Shown: piece after piece, positions 57,400-64,000 of the stretch | Numbering within the stretch: position 1 is the first letter of the stretch | How the letters are laid out: each line of letters begins with the position of its first letter | NCBI GenBank assembly: GCA_004352715.1 | Contig: SCFE01000025.1 | Coordinates: 1,469,554 to 1,533,553, forward strand | Length of the DNA stretch: 64,000 nucleotides | DNA from: Hofstenia miamia | Taxonomy: Eukaryota; Xenacoelomorpha; Acoela | Direction of reading: 5' to 3' | Program-made: the position numbers and the translations under genes | Notes under the pieces: model-generated | What the model saw: the letters and a program-made list of their open reading frames with translations, nothing else | Databases searched by the model: none | Told to the model about the DNA's origin: nothing

Positions 57400-60187
57400 A
57401 TATATGTGAACGTAAATGACAAAGCATTTATAAAATACACTTCTCAATATAATTGCAGGTTTATGTCCGATTGTTATCGTTGCGAATTCGAAAGCCGTGG
57501 CATGCTAGGTCTAAGATTTGATTTTCTTGGTGTGTAGGAGGTAATATAAAGCTGCAAATCTTGGTCATAAGAACCATTAAGCAGTTTATTGAAAACAGAA
57601 GATCCAGCAATTTTTTTGAAGAAAAATGGGCAGAATACCTAAATAGGACAATCAGTCTTGGTAATTTCTCTTTTGTAACATCCATCTAGTGCAACGACTC
57701 TGAAATCTCTCAAGGCGCTTCAGATCAGAGCTAGAGAAGAATCAAGAAACAGAACCATATAGTAGGCTGGATAAAATGAAGGATTTATAAAGAGATACTT
57801 AATTTTGGGAGTTAACATTGAAAGAGATAGTAGGTTTAAGTTTCTTGAATGTGAAGTTACAGGTTTTCAATTTATTATTGATATGTATTGACCAGTTTAA
57901 AGTGAAAGATATTGTAATGCCCAGATCTTTGACATCTAATGAGGCAGTGACAAAAGACATAACTGGGCTATAATCTTCAGTCGGAGGTGGGATAATAAGC
58001 AACTGGAATTTATAAATATGAAAATTCATGCCATTATTAACACACCAAGATTGTAATAAAGTGAAATCCGAGTTTAAAGCAGCAATATTAAAGCCTGTAA
58101 TCTTAAGATCCTCAGTAAACAATAATGGTAAGCATTCAGTACAAATTTCAGGGAGGTCAATGATGAAAATAAGAAACAGTAGTGGTTCATGGGATTAAAC
58201 TTTGTGTGACCCCACTAGTGATTGGTAACTGATCAGAATGACTACCATTTGCAATGATTACTTGAGAATGATCAGATAAGTAAGAACTAAGAAGTAACAA
58301 TAACTTTTTATCAAAATGGTAAGATGCTAGTTTGTTAATCAGCAAGGAATGAGGCACTTTGTCAAAAGCTTTACTGAAGTCACAATATAATGTAAAAGAT
58401 TGTTCACCTGAATCAAATGCATTGTAAATTAGATGAAGGAAAGTTAAAAATTGAGTCATTGTAGAACGTTTTTTTATAAAACCAAATTGTTTGTTAGAAA
58501 GGGCATTTTTGACATTTGGAAGCATATAATTAAACATAAGCTTTACTAGAATCAAAGCAAGTTTTGGAAGTTGACTAACTGGTCTGTAGTTGGAGACCAA
58601 GTCATTTTTAGCACTTTTTAACAATTTATAGATATTTGAAATCTTCCAATAGTCAGGGAAACAACCAGTATTGAGAATATAATTGAACAAATTCAAGATG
58701 TGATGAGACAAAGAAACAGCAAAGGGACATAAAAAGTTAGATGGTATGCCGTCAGGTCCACATCCAGCACTTTTTAAATTTTTCAATTGACCAATGACCA
58801 ATAATAACAAAAAATCACACAAAGGCCTACTTCATGTATTTGTAAGTCTGGAAGGTGAGAAACAGTGGGGGTGAAAACGGATACAAAATATTTGTTGAAC
58901 AAGTTAGCAATGTGAAGATCACTGGAGGCGACAACATCCTTCCAATACATAGGCTTGGGAATGACTGGTTAGTCAAATAATCTAATGAGTTGAAAGCATG
59001 AGCTTAGTGACGAGGTATCAGCAACATTGTTGAAAAAAGTTACTTTATCAAGTTCTATGGATTGAAACAAGTCTTCTATTGTATTTAAAAGAGAACAATA
59101 GTTGCTTAAAGAAGAAGAGCATTGGAATTTACGTTATTGAGAAACTAATATTGTATAGGTGAACAGTATCTAAAGAAAAATATCCATCTTTTTTTCGTTT
59201 GTGGGGAGTAAATTGAGCAATAAAGGAGAATAATTCATTGTACCAATACTTTACGTAATCTTGTGAAAAGTAAAAAGAAAAAAGTGATGTCCCAAGGGCA
59301 ATTGTAAGATCTGATTCCTGAACGGAAGAATAGGAAAAATTGCTATAGTTACCTTTAAAATTAGAGACGAGATTAACATCAAATTGGAGAAAATTAAACT
59401 CTTGGAAGAAACATAAAATCGCATTATCGGAGAAAGAAATTGAAGGGGAAACTACATCACAAACAATTAGTTCGGAATTAGAAAAGACTAGATCCAGAGT
59501 ATTGTCACTAGAGTGAAAAGGAAAATCAATCAACTGTTCGAACTGATTATTTAGAAAGTGATCAATGATGGAGTCATCAAATTGATGAGGAGAACTATGA
59601 GATGCCCAATCAACATCAGGAAGATTAAAATCACTAAAAACATGCTTTATCAGGTTATCAGGAGAGATTCAATAACTAAGGCAGAAAGAGCATCCAACGT
59701 TGTAAGCAAAATCAAGAGCTTGAATTATGTTTTCAGAAGAATGTCGAAATCTGCTACTATGAGGCGGAATATAGAGACAAAGTAATAAAACTGCATGTAA
59801 TTTAAAGTCGATGATGGTACCATAGATGAAATCAAAGTTCGAATCGAAAGGAATCTGGTAGGATGAGAGTTCAGATCTGACAAAAATAATGCAACCAGTA
59901 TGATAAAGGGAAGAAGATTTGACACATCTAGCTGCTGAGTAAAATAATGGGGAAAGCAAAATTGAGCATAGTACGCTATCATCAAACCAGGTCACTATTA
60001 ATAGAATGATGTTGTTGTTGAAGCGAGTGATATAAGAAAATAGATCTATATGACGTTTAACGCTTAACCCAATGCCTTTAGTCGTGAATAAAAACCGACC
60101 GTTTTGTTTGAAAGTAAAAATTAAGTTCTTATTAACTTCTTTAGAAATTTGAAGTATTGTAAATTTTAGAATCATTCGAAATTCCCA
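57400..60187 (-). pseudogene. LINE ORF2 copy, nearly full length but decayed
   Basis: On the minus strand the domains of a jockey/CR1-like ORF2 follow in order. Endonuclease from about 60120: ILLIVTWFDDS (TETW Glu lost), LLCLYIPPHSSRFRHSS, SDFNLPDVDW near 59625 (GDFN with G replaced), DNTLDLVFSNSELIV near 59505 and SDNAI (SDH site lost). RT from about 58800: LKSAGCGPDGIPSNFL, YRPVSQLPKLALILVKLM, NKQFGFIKKRSTMTQFL, LYCDFSKAFDKVPHSLL (domain A intact), ITSGVTQS (domain B), then LLFTEDLKI near 58115, where FADD has become FTED. The C-terminus continues to about 57450 with LKRLERFQSRCTRWMLQKRN and LSYLGILPI. Stops and frameshifts throughout. Confidence 0.88.
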
Positions 60188-60209
60188 ATATATATATATA
60201 TATATATAG
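60187..60209. repeat. (TA)n run between LINE fragments
   Basis: Short TA run at the junction between the inner LINE and the outer LINE's 5' part. TA-rich sequence (ATACATATATATG) also lies at the other junction near 57400. Confidence 0.9.
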
Positions 60210-60395
60210 TTAAATGCTTTAATTAAATCAAGTAAAGCTACCGCTCTGAACAAATTTTGATTTAAATATTATTTGATTTTTTAAGTGATTGATAAAATCG
60301 CATTAGCTGTGCAGAATTTATGTTTAAATTCAAATTGATTATTTGATAAAATTTTATTGTTATTAATAAACTTGTACATTTGTGCAGCCAAACCT
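60210..60395 (-). pseudogene. Older LINE, reverse-transcriptase 5' part (upstream of a nested insertion)
   Basis: Minus strand gives MYKFINNNKILSNNQFEFKH followed by TANAILSIT, the LsxxQFGFrxxhST block, and then after a small shift FRAVALLDLIKAFNY, equivalent to domain A (LDLSKAFD, catalytic Asp D kept in LDL, AFD decayed to AFN). It stops at the TA run; the next expected RT block continues at 57360 on the other side of the inserted LINE. Confidence 0.75.
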
Positions 60396-61720
60396 TTAAC
60401 TTGTATCTTTAATGAATGCATAAAATTCAATATTTTTCCAGATTTCTTGAAACAGGCCCAAATTTCTCCAATTTTCAAGAAAGACAATCCAAAGTGGTCC
60501 AAAATCTATCGATCTATATCGATCTTTATCATATCATCAATCAGTAAGATATTTGGGAGAATATTACACGAACAAATTACACTTCATTTAAATAATCATA
60601 AATTATGGTCCAAATCACAATTCAGTTTCAGAAAAAATTACTCAACAGGAGATGGACTTATACAGACGACAGAAAAATGGAGAACATTATCAGATTCTAA
60701 TAAATGTGTTGTGATTGCCTGTCTAGACCTCTCAAAAGCTTTCGATACTATTAATCATGAGATATTTAAAAAAAATTAAGAAATATTGGTTTTTTCTGTT
60801 ATCAGTGCTCACCTTATATCTAATTACTTAAATAATATACGTCAAGGAATCATATTAGGCCACTGCTTTTAAATCTTTAGGTGAATAACATTAAGGAAAT
60901 TATCGACTTCGAAATAACACAATACGCCGATGATACATCTATTCACTATGGAAATAAACCTTTAGATAATGCTGTAAAAGTTATTGAATCGAATTGTATG
61001 AAATTGAGCATCTATTTTAGCATGCATAGAATACGTATTTTACGCGAAAAAAACTGAATTTCGTATAATTCAACCTTTTAGAAAAAAACGGACGTCTCGG
61101 ACTACTCGATTAACTTCAATAATGCATCTATTACACCTGTTAATAAGCGTAAATAACTAGAAGTAACAATAGATTCAAAGCTTAGTTTCACATTGCAAGT
61201 AAATACTATTATTAAAAACATGGCTGTTGGTATTAAAAAGATATCCCATGTTTCGCAACCGTTAATCCCAATTGCAGTAACTCAAATGTTTCATGCTTAC
61301 GTTGTGAGCAGTTTACGCTATGCTAATATTTTATATACTACTATACACAGTCTAATGCTAAAAAAGATCGGAGTTCAACTAAAATGGGCATTAAATGTTT
61401 GTAATAAAAACTCTTTTAAAATCAAAGATTACATCTAAATCTATTCTTTTTACACAAGAGTTAATTATTTACCATATTATTATATATTTCTTCAAATTCA
61501 TTAATAAAATTCCCATCTACGACGAAATATCATTTTCGACACACTGCCTAAAACAAATAAACGATCAAAAGACAATTCACGTTTAAATTTAATAAAAATA
61601 TTATGAGTCAATCCTTTATTAATACTGCAATTTATAACTGGAATAAATTACCAAAAGAAATGAAAATAATAAACAATTTAAAAAGATTCAAGAAAATGCC
61701 AAAATAATTCATACTCAAAC
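60396..61720 (+). pseudogene. LINE reverse-transcriptase fragment, plus strand
   Basis: Reads from about 60400: FNECIKFNIFPDFLKQAQIS then PIFKKDNPKWSKIYRSISIF, ISKIFGRILHEQI, KSQFSFRKNYSTGDGLIQTT, VVIACLDLSKAFDTINHEIF (domain A with both expected Asp), a damaged domain B (RQGIILGHCF), then TQYADDTSIHYGNK near 60930 with the catalytic YADD intact. The C-terminal block WNKLPKEMKIINNLKRFKK lies at about 61640-61700. Two or more stops and frameshifts interrupt it. It lies head to head with the older minus-strand LINE at about 60395. Confidence 0.85.
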
Positions 61721-61929
61721 AAAAGTTTATATAAGGTAGATCATGGATAGGATTTAAATTTTATAATAGCGACTCCACAACAAATCGAAATGCGTAAGCT
61801 ATTCGGAGTCAGTGATTTCTCATTTCGATTATTGTTCGTTTTTTATGTGTACTTTGTAGTCATTAATGACGCTATTCTTTTGAAAAATCAGTTTTATATT
61901 GCAAAAATTCAGATGAATATAGATTATCT

Positions 61930-62400
61930 TATCTAGGCTCTTTGTTTTATCGGAAATCTTTGACAATTAATTTAATATTGTCTTTTAATTCTTTGATAGA
62001 ATTGGGAGAGAACATAATGAATTGCATTTTTACGAGGTTAATTTTTAGTTGAATAGATGCGAAATACCTAGAAATCGTTTGCACATTGAATACATCATTT
62101 TCAATATAAGGCAGATATCATCAGAAAATTGATATATTTCACTATGGTCTACATGTTTAATTATGTCGCTTGCATATACTTCTAATATAATATAATATAA
62201 TTTTCATTGAAGATTTTTGAGGAAAATTGAGGTTACAAAATTCTTTAAATGTCTGAATTATATGACTTAGAATCCTCTTCTTATCTGTAACTTGTTTTTT
62301 ATCAATATAAATTGATGAAAATTCACTTTTGATTCTATTTTATTTTAGAATGAAACGGCTTAAAAATTTCCTCTCTTCTTTTGGAAAAAATATAATATTC
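61930..62400 (-). pseudogene. LINE reverse-transcriptase fragment, minus strand
   Basis: Minus-strand reading gives EIYQFSDDICLIL near 62120 (YADD box as FSDD, second Asp pair present) with ASDIIKHVDH before it, and later INLVKMQFIMFSPNSIKELK, matching the lKiNxxKtxfmxFs block. Upstream pieces (VTDKKRILSHIIQTF) are weak. A separate insertion from the plus-strand fragment next to it. Confidence 0.65.
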
Positions 62401-62429
62401 GAAAAATTGATGGATCTAATGCTGAATTC

Positions 62430-63140
62430 CTTGTCTTAGGTTTAATATATTTCCTTGCCCTTTTATACATATCACAATGTTTCCTCATCTGCTCTATCTC
62501 TTTCTCATAGAACCTTCCTTCATATTATTTCATACTTGCTTTACTCATGCCCTATGCCTTTTCAAATTTTTAATTTCTATAGCCAATTTTTGCTTAAGTT
62601 CTTCTTTTGCAGTTCAACAGAATTCCTTTTAGCTACTCTATACCTATTATGTACTACTTTGTTTGCCTTAATTTTTGCTGGCTGACTTCAATCACTTTGT
62701 TCTCAATTTTTTCTTCTCATTCCAACTTGCTATATCTCATATTTCCTTTTCCATTCCCTTTGCTTCATTCTTCAGCACTTTCCATATCCTTATGTACATT
62801 AATCCATCAATTGCTGTGATAATCTTGGTTTCTGTTCTCACAAATACTTCGTTAGACTTTGTTGTAATTGTAACCACTGCTAACTTGCTCTTCCTGGTTC
62901 AGTATTGAACTAGCAGCCTAGTTCTCTCACCTCTTTCTACACTAATTCTTACCTTGATTGCTGCTTCAGATTCCATTTCCACCAGTTCTTCTGATTATCT
63001 TACTTCTTCTATTGCTTTATCCTCCTTTTGCTTAACATTCCAATTCTCTTTTTACTCTGCTAGTCTGTAGATGCTTTCTTCTGCTTTTCCAAAATTCTCT
63101 TTCTATGATTTCCCTCACCTCGCTTACTTTTTCTATATCA
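62430..63140 (-). pseudogene. Probable LINE N-terminal linker region, RLE-type family
   Basis: The plus strand is strikingly pyrimidine-rich. On the minus strand one frame gives coherent charged protein: KVRISVERGERTRLLVQY, KSNEVFVRTETKIITAIDGL and NEAKGMEKEI, then in shifted frames EELKQKLAIEIKNLKRHRA and EQMRKHCDMYKRARKY. This resembles the Lys/Arg/Glu-rich segment that precedes the RT domain in the same LINE family whose C-terminus is seen at 46400-46717. The link is inference from pattern recall; the region runs into the terminal gap. Confidence 0.42.
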
Positions 63141-64000
63141 NNNNNNNNNNNNNNNNNNNNNNNNNNNNNNNNNNNNNNNNNNNNNNNNNNNNNNNNNNNN
63201 NNNNNNNNNNNNNNNNNNNNNNNNNNNNNNNNNNNNNNNNNNNNNNNNNNNNNNNNNNNNNNNNNNNNNNNNNNNNNNNNNNNNNNNNNNNNNNNNNNNN
63301 NNNNNNNNNNNNNNNNNNNNNNNNNNNNNNNNNNNNNNNNNNNNNNNNNNNNNNNNNNNNNNNNNNNNNNNNNNNNNNNNNNNNNNNNNNNNNNNNNNNN
63401 NNNNNNNNNNNNNNNNNNNNNNNNNNNNNNNNNNNNNNNNNNNNNNNNNNNNNNNNNNNNNNNNNNNNNNNNNNNNNNNNNNNNNNNNNNNNNNNNNNNN
63501 NNNNNNNNNNNNNNNNNNNNNNNNNNNNNNNNNNNNNNNNNNNNNNNNNNNNNNNNNNNNNNNNNNNNNNNNNNNNNNNNNNNNNNNNNNNNNNNNNNNN
63601 NNNNNNNNNNNNNNNNNNNNNNNNNNNNNNNNNNNNNNNNNNNNNNNNNNNNNNNNNNNNNNNNNNNNNNNNNNNNNNNNNNNNNNNNNNNNNNNNNNNN
63701 NNNNNNNNNNNNNNNNNNNNNNNNNNNNNNNNNNNNNNNNNNNNNNNNNNNNNNNNNNNNNNNNNNNNNNNNNNNNNNNNNNNNNNNNNNNNNNNNNNNN
63801 NNNNNNNNNNNNNNNNNNNNNNNNNNNNNNNNNNNNNNNNNNNNNNNNNNNNNNNNNNNNNNNNNNNNNNNNNNNNNNNNNNNNNNNNNNNNNNNNNNNN
63901 NNNNNNNNNNNNNNNNNNNNNNNNNNNNNNNNNNNNNNNNNNNNNNNNNNNNNNNNNNNNNNNNNNNNNNNNNNNNNNNNNNNNNNNNNNNNNNNNNNNN
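63141..64000. other. Assembly gap to the end of the window
   Basis: All N from 63141 onwards. Confidence 0.98.

Noticed and set aside
62455-62908. Three overlapping plus-strand ORFs rich in Phe, Ser and Leu
   Set aside because: Shadows of a purine-rich minus-strand LINE relic; they mimic membrane proteins only because the strand is pyrimidine-rich.
1-64000. tRNA, rRNA or small structured RNA genes
   Set aside because: No convincing cloverleaf arms or conserved B-box-like sequence noticed by eye; a dedicated scan (tRNAscan, Infernal) could not be run.
1-64000. A defence or biosynthetic gene system
   Set aside because: No clustered host genes exist in the window; all multi-motif regions resolve into transposable elements or duplicated contig blocks.

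Overview
The window looks like nuclear DNA of an AT-rich invertebrate animal. The evidence is long (TA)n tracts everywhere, a class A G-protein-coupled receptor gene, and relics of mariner, Tc1, pogo-like, hAT, Ty3/gypsy and several LINE families. No operons, ribosome binding sites or prokaryotic features are seen. The species cannot be told from the sequence. It is a draft scaffold with eight N gaps (four of exactly 1000 N, so probably placeholders) plus isolated single Ns at contig joins.

Only two host-type genes are supported by long open frames: a 381-residue intronless orphan class A receptor on the minus strand (36736-37881) and a 162-residue basic protein of unknown function (minus, 15147-15635). 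Two candidate exons near 5 kb, repeated at 55 kb, and a broken coding-like stretch near 53.5 kb are weaker.

Layout. 1-15 kb: mostly non-coding, with one 5'-truncated zinc-finger retroelement at 7829-8598 flanked by a perfect 12-bp target-site duplication. 15.9-17.3 kb: a structurally complete mariner-like transposon with near-perfect 29-bp inverted repeats and an intact transposase whose last catalytic spacing is unusually long (42 residues). 18.7-21.8 kb: two hAT-type non-autonomous elements with 8-bp duplications and a deleted classic mariner. 26.4-27.3 kb: the 3' end of a LINE with a (TTA)n tail. 29.3-32.8 kb: a 1.1-kb hAT-like element, a long palindrome split by a gap, a hAT transposase C-terminal relic and a possible mariner-type relic. 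36.7-48.6 kb: the receptor, its partial second copy, a LINE, a Tc1 piece and gypsy gag/integrase remnants, joined through near-identical blocks. 49.2 kb: a pogo/Tigger-like MITE. 56.8-63.1 kb: a cluster of at least five LINE fragments in both orientations, one of which appears to have been inserted into another.

Four pairs of repeated blocks (37659-38562 with 47718-48621; 38563-39282 with 39656-40375; 42904-43395 with 54462-54951; 4389-5246 with 54951-55797) are identical or differ by about 0.4 percent. With the gaps and single-N joins they suggest that allelic haplotype contigs were laid end to end, so gene copy number and order from 38 to 56 kb should not be trusted. No convincing new multi-gene system was found. 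The most useful leads are the mariner variant, the nested LINE, the 12-bp-flanked zinc-finger element and the orphan receptor.
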